64,000 nt of DNA from Haematobia irritans (Eukaryota; Arthropoda; Insecta; Diptera; Muscidae), in the NCBI RefSeq assembly GCF_050003625.1, contig NC_134398.1:76726003-76790002 (forward strand), written 5' to 3'. Each line of letters starts with the position of its first letter. Positions within the stretch are counted from its first letter, which is position 1. The notes beneath the pieces are model-generated. The model did no database searches and had not been told where the DNA came from. It saw only the letters and a program-made list of their open reading frames with translations. Below, piece by piece: positions 43,553 through 54,440 of the stretch. The position numbers and the translations under genes are program-made.

Positions 43553-43793
43553 TGCGCTTTACAGATTATCAGTTATTCCGGACGACAGTGCTCGTGTCGA
43601 ACATATCCCATATATTGTGCACATATAAGTTAAGTCCGAAGGCATAATCGATACTGCTGCATGTTTATGGGATCGATAACACATTTACCGATTATTTAGT
43701 CATCGCCGACAAGTCGTATCGATCCGACACACTGTAAGATTCTTTACAAACACCGACATTCCGTCCGGAATAACTGATAGTCTGTAAAGCGCA
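43553..43793. mobile_element. 'TGCGC' MITE, copy 4, upstream of ZGPAT
   Basis: 241 bp, same orientation as copy 1, TAA on both sides (43550-43552, 43794-43796). It ends 113 bp before the ZGPAT start codon, so it occupies the expected promoter or 5' UTR. Confidence 0.88.
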
Positions 43794-43906
43794 TAAGTAT
43801 AGTGCCAACGGAAAATAGGTTTTCCGTATTTCACAAATCAGCTGGTTCAACTATTTATTTATCATTTATTTTATTATCATCTACATAGTCTTCAAAAGAG
43901 TAGAGC

Positions 43907-43927
43907 ATGGACCAGTACGAGGCACAG
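43907..43927 (+). CDS. ZGPAT: ZGPAT exon 1 (7 codons)
   Basis: ATG GAC CAG TAC GAG GCA CAG followed by GTAAAA. A short first coding exon in phase 0, 113 bp downstream of a MITE. The start is chosen because its reading phase joins exon 2 and no better upstream ATG is seen. Confidence 0.7.
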
Positions 43928-44740
43928 GTAAAATACATTTCAGAATATGTTTAATTTTCTACCACTGATTATATTTATTGTATAGTTGCTTGCTGTAGAG
44001 CAGGCCTTGTTGGCAACCGAAGACGCAAACAAACGGGAAGAACTATGTATCCTCAAAGAAAATTTAATTGAACTAATGGCACTAACAAAGTTTGTTGATG
44101 AAGAAAAACGAAGTAACGATAGCATGTGTGGTAATATTGACTACGAAATAGAAAAGTTTATGAATGAAATTAAACAAGTCGACAGCGAAGAAGAATTACA
44201 GCATACTAAGGTTTGTTTTTTGTTTTATCTGAATAAGCTTCAGATAAAACATATTGCATTTGCAGGAAAAATTAGAGCGGATGGTAGGAAGAAAATGCAG
44301 TGCTCCCCACATGCATTCTTGGGGAGCTGTAACATATCATAATGCCTTGATATGCAGTATAGAAAATGAAGCCTCAATCGACGATGATGACAATGTCGAC
44401 GTTAAGTTTCGTATTCTTTTTACGAATCCTACCCATAGAGAAATGCTTCCTTGCTCCTTCTACTTGGATGGTAACTGCCGGTTTGACAGCGAAAACTGCC
44501 ACTTTTCTCATGGAGAAGTTGTATACGCCAGTTCGTTACGAAAATATGCGGAGCCAGATTTTACTCGTCTTTCGAGAAATTGTATTGTTCTGGCCAAAAC
44601 AGAAGATCGTCTTTGGCATCGAGGCCGGGTTCTATGTGCAAATTTCGTAGAAAAAGAATGTCGAATACGCTTGGATAATAGTTCTATGAAAGATAGAGAG
44701 AAAGATGTCAAATTTGAGGATTTATTGCCAATATATGAAG
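43907..44740 (+). CDS. ZGPAT: ZGPAT-type CCCH zinc finger / tudor gene, exons 1-3
   Basis: Three exons with GT/AG junctions: 43907-43927, 43986-44210 and 44266-44740, together about 240 codons from ATG 43907. The N-terminus is a helical region (LLAVEQALLATEDANKREEL, ELMALTKFVDEE), followed by KCSAPHMHSWGAVTYHNA, a CCCH finger CSFYLDGNCRFDSENCHFSH (C-X7-C-X6-C-X3-H) and a tudor-like segment (CIVLAKTEDRLWHRGRV). This order matches the first half of ZGPAT, a nuclear transcription/splicing-linked protein in animals. Exon 3 ends in phase 1 at a GTAAGG donor. The G-patch half is not found up to 64000, so the next intron exceeds 19 kb or the gene is truncated. Confidence 0.85.
43986..44210 (+). CDS. 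ZGPAT: ZGPAT exon 2
   Basis: After TTGTATAG, 75 codons in phase 0, ending AAG before GTTTGT. Helical, charged sequence. Confidence 0.8.
44266..44740 (+). CDS. ZGPAT: ZGPAT exon 3 (CCCH finger and tudor-like)
   Basis: After TTTGCAG, 475 bp, ending GAAG before GTAAGG (phase 1). If unspliced the frame ends at TGA 44779-44781. Confidence 0.82.
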
Positions 44741-45010
44741 GTAAGGTACTTTCATTTCGTATGGGTAACTTGATTCTGTGACAAAATCACTATTTGTACA
44801 ATACTTCTAATACGCGGAGCTCTTCGTTACACCTTCTTTCCAAGTCTATCAAATAATTTCAACTACATTTTTATGAATACAGTGTATTCTTTATATATAA
44901 AAAAAAAACAAAGTAATTTTTTACAACAAGGAAAAAAGAAAAATACGCGGCGTCAATTTCAATGATAGGGAAACTTTGTTTTTACACCGGAGTCTGGAAG
45001 CATTATTAGT
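44741..45010. other. AT-rich, no feature recognised
   Basis: Start of the presumed large ZGPAT intron. No exon or element end is evident. Confidence 0.4.
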
Positions 45011-45135
45011 GAAGTGAAATATCACAATGGACTGAATAGTCTAAGTGAGCCTGAATCTTAATCGGGCTGCCACTTTAACCTATTATTAGTGAATCCATTT
45101 AGAGAAGTTTTCGAGAAGGAAATGTCATAAATGAT
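45011..45135. repeat. SINE body fragments, two orientations
   Basis: TATCACAATGGACTGAATAGTCTAAGTGAG...ATCGGGCTGCCACTTTAACCT (45018-45082) matches the 3' part of the SINE at 21.4-21.8 kb in plus orientation. Directly after, GTGAATCCATTTAGAGAAGT...GAAATGTCAT resembles a more internal SINE part in the reverse orientation, implying a rearranged copy. Confidence 0.65.
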
Positions 45136-45560
45136 ATGAGTCAAAGTCGATTGCTCTGCCTTTCAAAATTTGGAAAAGTATAGGGTGAGTGCAGCAAATG
45201 TGGTATACCCATTTGTGTTTCGATAGTAAAATTTCCACGCAACTATGAGCGAAAAGTAAGAAACTCATAATATCGGATATATTTGCGAATTTATTAAAAA
45301 ACACATTAAGCACGAATTCATAGGCTATAGCCCCCCTAGGAAAATTGTCTAGCTTCGCAATAATGACAATACACTTAAGAAGATGGGAAATTGGCATGCG
45401 TCACACCAAATGTTGCATAACTAAGCAGTTTCTGCTTATTTAATTCCGAAACGTATGGCTTCTTTCGAGGATGGCGGCCATGTAACTCACTTTTATGCTA
45501 AATTCTTCTTACAGTTGTTGCGTTTACGGTCTTCTCTGTCTCTATTGTTATCTTTTTGCA
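45136..45560. other. AT-rich, no gene supported
   Basis: An open frame on the minus strand (45125-45397) has no recognisable motif. The stretch may be downstream debris of the Tc1-like fragment that follows on the minus strand. Confidence 0.4.
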
Positions 45561-45569
45561 ATCTCCACC

Positions 45570-45815
45570 GCACTTGTGCCATATTTTTTTGCTGAATGTG
45601 AAAACAATTCGTCTTGCATCCCCCTGACTTAATCGCTTTGGTCAGCCTGATTGCTTGAATTTGTGCAATTGATGGTAGTTTTCCAATTTATCTACAATTT
45701 TCTTTATAGTTGTGTGGTGTCTTTCAACAATTTTGGAAATTTCGCGGAACCATTTGCCATTTTCCCTTCAATCGATGATGATTTTCTTGGTTTCTAAGGA
45801 GATTTCAGTTCTCAT
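45570..45815 (-). pseudogene. Tc1-like transposase N-terminal fragment
   Basis: Minus-strand frame from ATG 45815 reads through two in-frame TGA stops. It encodes a helix-turn-helix start (LETKKIIID, WFREISKIVERHHTTIKKIV), then KRLSQGDARRIV, as in the paired-type DNA-binding region of Tc1-like transposases. No catalytic DDE part and no terminal inverted repeats were seen. Confidence 0.7.
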
Positions 45816-46492
45816 GGTTCTGATACGATTTCTCTATTAAATCGATCTTTTCACTTGAAATAACAATTAGGAATGACTAAAGGTAATATAAATTTTCTAG
45901 CATTACTTCGTGCAAATATAACGGTACGCCAAGTGAGTCAATAATAAATGAGTTGTGATCCAAGTGTTGACTCACTTTTGACGCGTAAAATGTTGAGTTT
46001 TTTTATAAAAATGTTGTTAAGAAAGAATTTTGCAAAGTTATTGTTGTTTATTCACTTTTATTTTCATAAGGTTGAATAAAACTTTATATATGGATGAATA
46101 ATACCTATATATGTTTTAAGGTTTTTTAATAATCTTACGAAAAGCAAAATGTTTTTCGCTGCTGACACACTTTTGACGCTCATAGTATTTTTAAAATACA
46201 ATCAACGATGCATTAACTACTGTGTTGGAAATTTATTTAAGGAAAAATCCTTCCCATTTCGCAGATAGTGAACATTTACTGAAATTATGTAAGTTTATTT
46301 TCGTTGTGGTTACGAAAAATTTAATATAGTTCATTTTTTAACTATATGGTACTTAAATTTACAAGACCCTTTTTTTTAAGAGTGGACTCAATTTTAGTGG
46401 TATACTACTATTTTAGGCGTAAAATGAAGTTAGGTCCTAAATGTCTAGGAAAAACTTGCAATTTCTCTATCATAATGTAATGTAGTCAAATG
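45816..46492. other. AT-rich, no feature recognised
   Basis: TGAGTC..CACTTTTGACGC words recur (near 45940-45985 and 46160-46180), hinting at an eroded repeat, but there are no clear borders. Confidence 0.35.
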
Positions 46493-46494
46493 TA

Positions 46495-48567
46495 CACACA
46501 AAAAAAATTTTTTTGATTTCAATCACGAAAATCGCGGATTCAATCATTTTTTAATTGAAATGTCTTCAATCACGAAAATGATAGTATCAATCACCCATTT
46601 TGATTGAAACCCAACACGATTTTTAATTAAAAATTTAATTGACTTTTGTCACGGAATCAATTAATTGTGTGATTGAATCAATTAAAAACGTGATTGATTT
46701 TTAACATAAAATTCAATCACAGTTTTAATTGAATCAATTAAAATTTTAATTAATTTCGCGACAAAAATCAATCAACTATTTGATTCATTCAATTAAATAA
46801 TTAATTGAAATTAGCTATAAATTTCGATCAAAAAATATATATATTGCGACCCCAAAATCGTATTTAGTTTTTTTTTCTTTTTAAATAAAAGAAAATATGT
46901 GTTTCTTATAAAACATATTTAATATTTTATAATTTTTTGAATTATGCAATAGACAAATAAATTTGGTTCTTGTCATTTGTGTATTGTTCTAACATAACTT
47001 ACAAATACAACTACTATCAATAACAACTATAGGGTGAAATAATAAATTATATAAATCATTATCTTCCTTATAATAATAACCATGTTAGCATGTTCCTTCT
47101 AATATGTAGATCCGCCTAGATTTCCAATAAATCAGCAGCCTGTAAGCTAAATTAGTTTTTCTGAAAGTAAACAGAATAATTCGAATTTAATTTTGTTCAA
47201 TTAAAAGTTAATTTTGTTAAACATTACCTGCATAGAATATCAAGTTCAATTCTTAGTTCCAGGTTGCAGATTTATAATCTTCTTTGCAGTTGTAGTCTTT
47301 TAGCATAAAAAGGTGTATTAAGGAGCTCGGTAATTTAATTTTAGTAACAATTCCTTTCCAAAATTTCCACTCATTAAAATCGTCTATTAAAATTTGAACC
47401 AATCAAAGACAAAAATAATGGGAAAGCAATGTAATATTTGGTATTATATTGATGATACTTTGCAAATTCTGGAAATAGAAAAAAATATATATGGAAAATA
47501 CATATTTTTATTATTTTCGGATATTTTTCATATTTTTAAATCCAAAAGAAAGAACTTTTTTACCATTACATAATTCAGCTCATTAGTTTATATACCAGAT
47601 ATACTGCTCTCTACTTGGGTTCAAACTGAAAAAGCCAAGTAAAACAAAAATGCAATTTAATGCCAACGCAACTTCGCAACTTCAAGGTGAATCTTCCAAC
47701 AAACCCATACCGCTCTTGGAGTGAACAAAATTATAATTTTAAAAGATCAATACGGTACCCACTTTTTTATTGCAAACATATTATTATATATTTGATAAAA
47801 TGATGGAGTTGATGGGATTGATTGGTCAATTTCACGATATAAAATCGGGCACTAAAAGAAATGAGTAAAAAATATATTATTTTAGTCCGTTTAATGTAAA
47901 CAGGCTTCAATGGAAAACGGTATTCACATTTCACAATTTCTTACCTTCAATAAACGTAGATTGTTTTCCATTTTTACAAGACCACAAAACACAAACACAG
48001 GTAATTTCAAATGCGTTCTGTCATATATTTTTTTTCAAGCCTTTACCACGTGGCCGTTTGTTGTTGCATACTTTATTTATTTCAACCCTTTGCTATGATT
48101 TGTTGTTGCGTTCAAAATATTTATGCACACATTTTGAATGCAGCAGACAGAATGTCGCCAATCATGTTTTTCAATTTACGCGAAAAACCCAACCGTTCGT
48201 TACTGATCTCTCCATCATACATTGTTGAATAAATACCAATTCTCTTGTTCTCTTTTCGCTCTTTCCATTGCTCAAAATTATTCAGTTTCAATCACAAAGG
48301 TGATTGGATCAATCACATGTGTAATTGGAAACGGAAAAAATTTCAATCACGTTTGTAATTGAAAATTATTTCCGAATTGATTAACAAATTGATTGAATCA
48401 ATTAATATTTTAATTGGAAACGTAACAAATATCAATCATTTTTTTAATTCGTTTTTATTCGGATTTGATTAAATAACTAATTGAATCAATTAACATGTTA
48501 ATTGAATCCGTTTCCAAATTCAATTAAGTGTTTAATTGAAAAAATTTTGGTGATAATTTTTTGTGTG
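46495..48567. mobile_element. CACACAAA element, copy 1 (2,073 bp)
   Basis: Ends CACACAAAAAAAATTTTT and, reversed, CACACAAAAAATTATC, with TA at 46493-46494 and 48568-48569. The first about 330 bp and last about 290 bp are dense in CAATCAC/GTGATTG and CAATTAA/TTAATTG words, many forming small palindromes such as TTGAATCAATTAA. The middle 1.4 kb is AT-rich, non-coding and shared with copy 2, including CATGTTTTTCAATTTACGCG near the right. It lacks a transposase, so is non-autonomous; superfamily unknown. Confidence 0.8.
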
Positions 48568-48714
48568 TAGTCTCTCTCCGTGTCTCTTTTGCTGGCGTTT
48601 CGTCAAAATGGTGATAAATCGGCAAAATTGGCAGCCCTGCGCCCCGGACTTGCTACCATTTCTCATTATTGCATTACTCTCAATGCACACTAAAAAACAG
48701 TGAATCGTTTTCCA

Positions 48715-48790
48715 TTTATTTATTTATTTATTTATTTATCAGTTTTATTCAGTAATACTAAGCCTTCATGGCCATTGCAAAATGAACTAA
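48715..48790 (-). repeat. LINE-like 3' tail with (TTTA)n
   Basis: (TTTA)n at about 48716-48743 followed by a 3' UTR-like block when read on the minus strand (GCCATGAAGGCTTAGTATTAC). Probably a short LINE tail. Confidence 0.45.
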
Positions 48791-49640
48791 ACTTTAAACC
48801 TTTAAGATTTTTTCTGCTTGTCTAGTTTAGTTAAATTTTACACCACCATAAGATATTTATACCGCTACCAAGTTAAAAACACTGTATTATTTGGGTTAAC
48901 TTGACTATTTTTTGGGAAACCCGATAAAAAATTTTAACTTTCTTTAAAATGTCGACGAATAAACTATTGTTAAATAAATATTTCCAAAATGCAGAGAAAT
49001 TAAATAATTAAAGGAAAAACAAACTGGTATACTATTATGAAAATATTCATATATTAAAAGTAAACTTTCTTTAAGCAAAAGTACTTTATTATAAAATCTT
49101 ATGAAGAAAGTTCTTAATACAATGGTTTTTGTGAATAAAAATTATGGCCACGGGGAACAAGACAGTAGTTTATTTTAACTTGCTGATTGAACATTTTGAT
49201 TTATCCATAGTTCTTTTCTTTTAAAGCGCATCCCGGGATCTTCTATCGATTTTTTTCACTTCCGTTTCAATCCTTTTGGACAAATCTTAGAAAATCCGGA
49301 ATTAGACCGTTTTAAGTGAAAATTTAAGTTTTGAACAGTTAAATTTAGCAAAAAAGACTAGAAAGTCAATAAAAAGTAGAAAATAATAAAACCTGTGTCG
49401 TTTGACATTTTCACTTTAACGCAAGTTCTTTTGAGAAGGTTTTGCAAATTACGATATTTATTAATTTTTTTGTTGATTTTTAATGGAAAAAATATATACA
49501 AAAATATATGCCGAAAAAAAAACAAAATTAAAACGATTTATAACATAAAAAAAGAATTGTTTAGAAAAATATTTAAAAATATTAAAGTAGTTAGAATGTC
49601 ATGCCGTGGTGTCATATTAGGTTCATGTCACAAACATTTG
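48791..49640. other. AT-rich, no feature recognised
   Basis: No gene, LTR or inverted terminal repeat is supported. Long A/T runs make the open frame at 49395-49754 unreliable. Confidence 0.4.
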
Positions 49641-49664
49641 AGTATGATGCATCGTGTTCAATGG

Positions 49665-49735
49665 CGTTTGTGGCTGAGTGTGCTAAGGCGGTCTGTTATG
49701 GTGCCAACAGACCCAGGTTCCCCGGTGGAAGCGAA
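49665..49735 (+). repeat. tRNA-Leu/Ser-like SINE head or tRNA pseudogene
   Basis: TGGCTGAGTGTGCTAAGGCGG matches the box A of Leu/Ser tRNAs, and CAGGTTCCCCGG is a decayed box B (GGTTCNANNCC expected). No convincing cloverleaf with CCA-side pairing could be drawn, so an active tRNA gene is unlikely. It is a different family from the other tRNA-like heads in the window. Confidence 0.5.
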
Positions 49736-49929
49736 GAAGTTTTTCAATTTGTAAAAATTAGATAATAAGAAACTAAAAGTGCAAGAAAAAATACTGATAA
49801 AAATAAAAAGTGAAATTGGAAAAAAATTTTTGTTTTTTAGTTTATAGAATTTCTTCATCCAAATGAACTTCCAAGGCACAACTTCTAAAACAATAGAAAG
49901 GATCTAAAAATCGAGTACTTCCGTCTGGA

Positions 49930-50628
49930 TGGGGGTATATTATATTTGAATAATATTTATTGAATAATATCCGCACAACAAGAATACAAAATTCTTATAA
50001 CTATAGTACGGGGAGAAAATCCTACATATTTTTAAAATCCTATAACTAATACAATTATATAAAACAAATTCAAATATAGAGTTAAAACAACAATTACAAA
50101 TCACAACAAGGAAAAACATGACAAATTTAAAGTTTGAAATTTAACATTAAGGAAAGTGGTTAAAAAAATATCCTTTAATTTTTAATTAATATAACTTTAA
50201 TTTTTAATTAATATAACTAATGCAAAAAAGTATAGATTATAGCATAGAATTAATTTCAAGAAGATATATAAAATAGCAATTTAAATTTTTTAATTAAATT
50301 TAAGAAATTGATCAAAAAAAGTATAATAAATAATACAAATACAAAAAATATATATATAATAATAATAATAAAAATAATAATAAATAAATAAAAAAGAAAA
50401 ACTATATAAATACATAAATAAATAAATAATAAACCCGTTTTCATTCTCTATTGAGGACGTTTAATCTACAGATTCCTTGCAAAATTCCCAAAGTTTACGT
50501 TTGAAAATTACCGAATTGCTGAGAGTTTGTAATTCATTTGGTAGAGAGTTCCAAAGACGTATTGCGAAAATGAAAAACTGCCATTGTGATATTAATTTCC
50601 GATGTAGCATAGGTATAAGTTTCTTACC
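49930..50628 (-). pseudogene. LINE-d, 3' part: RT C-terminus and 3' UTR
   Basis: Minus-strand LINE. From 50628 to 50461 it encodes KKLIPMLHRK, AIRLWNSLPNELQ and FKRKLWEFCKE, the C-terminal end of a CR1/Jockey-group protein, stopping at 50461. The 3' UTR downstream (to about 49930) is very AT-rich with AAT and AAAT microsatellites (50330-50430). The protein is continuous, in frame, with 60429-60683 once LTR-6 and one TTACC are removed. Confidence 0.8.
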
Positions 50629-50780
50629 TGTTGGATGGCAACTATGCCAATGTTGAATGTATTTATATTTATGCACTGAAATGTCATATTCTTTATTATT
50701 ACGCTATTCTTATAAGATGACATGTAATTAACCGTTAGTCTAAAGAGTTGAGTAATAAATGGGAATTGAAGATCGTAACA
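50629..50780 (+). repeat. LTR-6 5' LTR (152 bp)
   Basis: TGTTGGATGGCAAC to GATCGTAACA. The 3' LTR at 60273-60424 has the same length and about three differences. TTACC at 50624-50628 and 60425-60429 is the target duplication. AGGCGACGAGGAG, a primer binding site candidate, starts at 50782. Confidence 0.92.
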
Positions 50781-50937
50781 TAGGCGACGAGGAGAAAAGA
50801 TTAATTAGAAAAATCTCAGTCGAAAAAAAGACAAAATTCTCTATATTATGATTTTGTTAAAGAGCTCTACAGATTTTTTTTTCGTTCGTAATTTAAACAA
50901 AATAAAAATTTCGACAACACGAAAAAATTTTGGATAG

Positions 50938-53880
50938 ATGAAAATGGTAAAGCAATTGCTCATTAAAATGCAAGCCCAGCAGGAGCAGAGCAATACGGCC
51001 ATACAGGAGCTTTGTAGGACATTGGGAGACAATAGAGGGGTCGGAACTAGTACTTCATCTATGCCGAAAGCAGATAGCTCGGAGTTTGTAATTGAAGCAT
51101 TGGCTTCAAATATCACAGAATTCCACCATGATGAACATAACCTCACATTCGACATGTGGTACGCTCGCTACGAGGACTTTTTCAAAATTGATGGTAAGAA
51201 GCTGGATGATGCAGCAAAAGTAAGACTCTTGTTAAGGAAACTGGATACCATAGTTCACAGTAAATATATAAGTTACATATTGCCAAAACATCCGAGGGAC
51301 TTTACTTTTGATCAAACCGTCGCAAAGCTCACAGAACTGTTCGGTCTTCATACCTCTCTCTTTAACTTGAGATATAATTGTCTCCAAATCACAAAAGACG
51401 CCTTCACGGATTTCATCACATATGCAGGTATTGTCAACAGACAATGTGAAAAATTCAGATTGGGGGAATTGACAATAGATCAATTCAAATGTCTGATTTT
51501 TGTAATGGGTCTAAAATCATCAGCAGATTTTGATGTTAGAACAAAATTGCTCAATAAACTTGAAAATGAAGTAGACTCTATAACGTTGGACATACTTTCA
51601 AGAGAGTGCCAACGAATAATAAACCTCAAAGTATATACGGTACTCATTGAAAAAGCAAACCATATAGACACCAAAATAAAACAAATAAAGAAGTCACAGT
51701 CTCCGAGAGTTCCAAAATATCCATGTTGGTATTGTGGTGGTCTTCATTTTGCTAACGAGTGCTCGTATAAAAAACACAAATGTGAAAATTGCAAATTGAT
51801 GGGCCATAAAGAGGGCTATTGCAATGTTGCTAAAAACAAAAATATGGTTCTTAAGAACAAACCACAACAGTTTAACAAGACTGGGAAATCAACTAAAGAA
51901 ACAAAAAGTATTTTTGTTGTAAATAAAGAAGATTCTGTACGAAAGTACATTAACATCGAAGTGAATAATAACAAATTAACTCTGCAGTTTGACACGGCCT
52001 CTGATATAACGATCATATCTGAAAGGAGCTTTCAAGAACTCAACATCAAAAATACCCTAGAGGTGGCTGATACAGCTAGAGGCGCCAATGGTGGAAAGGT
52101 ACCTCTCTCTGGTCAATTTGAGTGCAATGTAACTTTCAAAGACAAATTCGCAAAAGTGGTGTGTTACGTAACACCAATTAATGACTTAAATGTTATGGGC
52201 CTGGATTGGATTAACGCTTTGAAACTAGGAGACATGTCTATCAACAGCATCTGCAACAATATATGTGTTGAAAAAGGGGGAAGTACCTTTTCAATAGATA
52301 AGAGTATTTCTCTTCTTAAAAGTTCATTTTCAGAAGTGTTGGACGAAAAATTTGGATTATGCACAAAAATGAAGGCTCATTTGGTTACTAGACCAGATAT
52401 TCAACCAATTTTCCGTGCTAAACGTCCCGTGGCATACGCAGTACAACATCTGGTCGAGGAAGAGCTGCAAAGATTGCAAGATACTGGTGTAATTTCTCCT
52501 GTCAACTATTCGGATTGGGCTGCGCCAATCGTAGTTATAAGAATGCAAAATAAATCAGTCAGAATTTGTGCAGATTTTTCAACGCGATTGAACAACGCCC
52601 TAGAAAGTCACCAATATCCGCTGCCGCTGCCTGAGGACTTATTTTCAAACCTTGCTAACTCCACATATTTTAGCCATATCGATTTGTCAGATGCGTTTCT
52701 ACAAATCGAAGTGGACGATGAATCCAAGCATTTACTAACAATAAACACGCACAAGGGTTTATTCCGTTACAACAGAATGGTTTTTGGAGTAAAATCATTC
52801 CCATCAATTTTTCAGCAGATAATGGACAAAATGTTATGTCTCTGCATACATAGACGATATTTTTATTTCTGGTAAAGATGAGGCGGAGCACAACAAACAT
52901 TTATACGAGGTTTTAAGCCGAATCCAATACTACGGATTTAAAATTAAATTTTCGAAGTGCAAATTTTTTGTAAATGAAGTTAAATACCTCGGATACATCA
53001 TAAATAAAGATGGACTTAAACCCAATCCCGAAGGTATATCAGCCATAAAATACATGCCAGAGTCAACGGATGTATCGGAATTACTATCATTCTTAGGAAC
53101 AGTCAATTTTTATAGTAAATTCATAAATAATATGAGTGAGCTAAGAGGTCCACAGATGAATTACTGAAGAATAACGTAAAATGGCAATGGACTAATATCA
53201 CAAAAACTCTTTCTTAAAATTAAAAGAAGCGCTGTCTTCAGATCTACTTTTAACACATTATGACCCTACGAAAGAAATAATAGTTGCAGCAGACGCATCT
53301 AGTTATGGCATAGGTGCATGCATATTACATGAATTTCCTGATGGATCTGTTAAAGCAATTAGTCATGCATCCAGATCATTAACTCCAGCCGAAAAGTCGT
53401 ACAGTCAGATTGAGAAAGAAGCGTTAGCTTTAATTTTCGCTGTAACGAAATTTCACAAAATGATTTTTGGAAGAAGGTTTAAACTTCAAACTGACCACAA
53501 GCCGTTGCTTGCAATTTTTGGGAGAAAATCAGGCATTGCCGTCCACCAAGCTAACCGTCTTCAACGTTGGGCAGTTCAACTATTAGCCTACGATTTCGAT
53601 ATCAGTTTCATATCAACTAACAGTTTTGGGTACGCAGACGTCTTATCGCGTTTGATTGATAAGAATCATCTAATGAAGACTATGTAATTGCTTCAATACA
53701 AATGGAAGAAGAAATAAACCATATTCTCAGTGATAATCTTCAAATCCTGCCAATAACAAATAAATTGATTAAATATGAAACTGCTAACGACGATAATTTA
53801 AAAGTTTTGTTGAAGTATATAGAAAAGGGTTGGCCATCAGAGATAAACAACTCTGAATTAAAAAAATTTTTCAACCGGAG
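50938..53880 (+). pseudogene. LTR-6 gag-pol, duplicated copy, cut in integrase
   Basis: Gag starts at ATG 50938. Zinc knuckles CWYCGGLHFANEC and CENCKLMGHKEGYC, then a protease with FDTASD (Ala for Gly), then RT to 52875. A one-base frameshift before the catalytic YIDD (about 52850) ends the 645-codon frame; RT and RNase H (VAADASSYGIGAC, TDHKPLL) continue in other frames with a stop near 53160 and a frameshift near 53210. The integrase start (53702-53880) is cut at the duplication junction. Gag and protease are otherwise open. Confidence 0.88.
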
Positions 53881-54440
53881 AAATTTGAAATTTAACATTA
53901 AGGAAAGTGGTTAAAAAAATATCCTTTAATTTTTAATTAATATAACTTTAATTTTTAATTAATATAACTAATGCAAAAAAGTATAGATTATAGCATAGAA
54001 TTAATTTCAAGAAGATATATAAAATAGCAATTTAAATTTTTTAATTAAATTTAAGAAATTGATCAAAAAAAGTATAATAAATAATACAAATACAAAAAAT
54101 ATATATATAATAATAATAATAAAAATAATAATAAATAAATAAAAAAGAAAAACTATATAAATACATAAATAAATAAATAATAAACCCGTTTTCATTCTCT
54201 ATTGAGGACGTTTAATCTACAGATTCCTTGCAAAATTCCCAAAGTTTACGTTTGAAAATTACCGAATTGCTGAGAGTTTGTAATTCATTTGGTAGAGAGT
54301 TCCAAAGACGTATTGCGAAAATGAAAAACTGCCATTGTGATATTAATTTCCGATGTAGCATAGGTATAAGTTTCTTACCTGTTGGATGGCAACTATGCCA
54401 ATGTTGAATGTATTTATATTTATGCACTGAAATGTCATAT

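Larger units (their letters stand above)
50133..53883. repeat. 3,751-bp segmental duplication, copy 1
   Basis: Covers the LINE-d tail, the LTR-6 5' LTR, Gag-Pol and part of integrase. It repeats head-to-tail as 53884-59073, with only two substitutions noticed (near 52048 and 53842) apart from the 1,437-bp element in copy 2. The left junction TTTGAAATTTAACATT is shared by both starts. Confidence 0.9.

Noticed and set aside
45125..45397. 90-residue minus-strand frame as a small gene or Tc1 catalytic part
   Set aside because: No DDE residues or transposase motifs; composition follows AT content.
49395..49754. 119-residue frame as a host gene
   Set aside because: Mostly lysine, isoleucine and asparagine from AT-rich DNA, ending in a tRNA-like segment; no motif.
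50256..50444. Hydrophobic 62-residue frame resembling a membrane protein (also 54007-54195)
   Set aside because: It is a translation of an AT-rich microsatellite in a LINE 3' UTR and is present twice only because of the tandem duplication.
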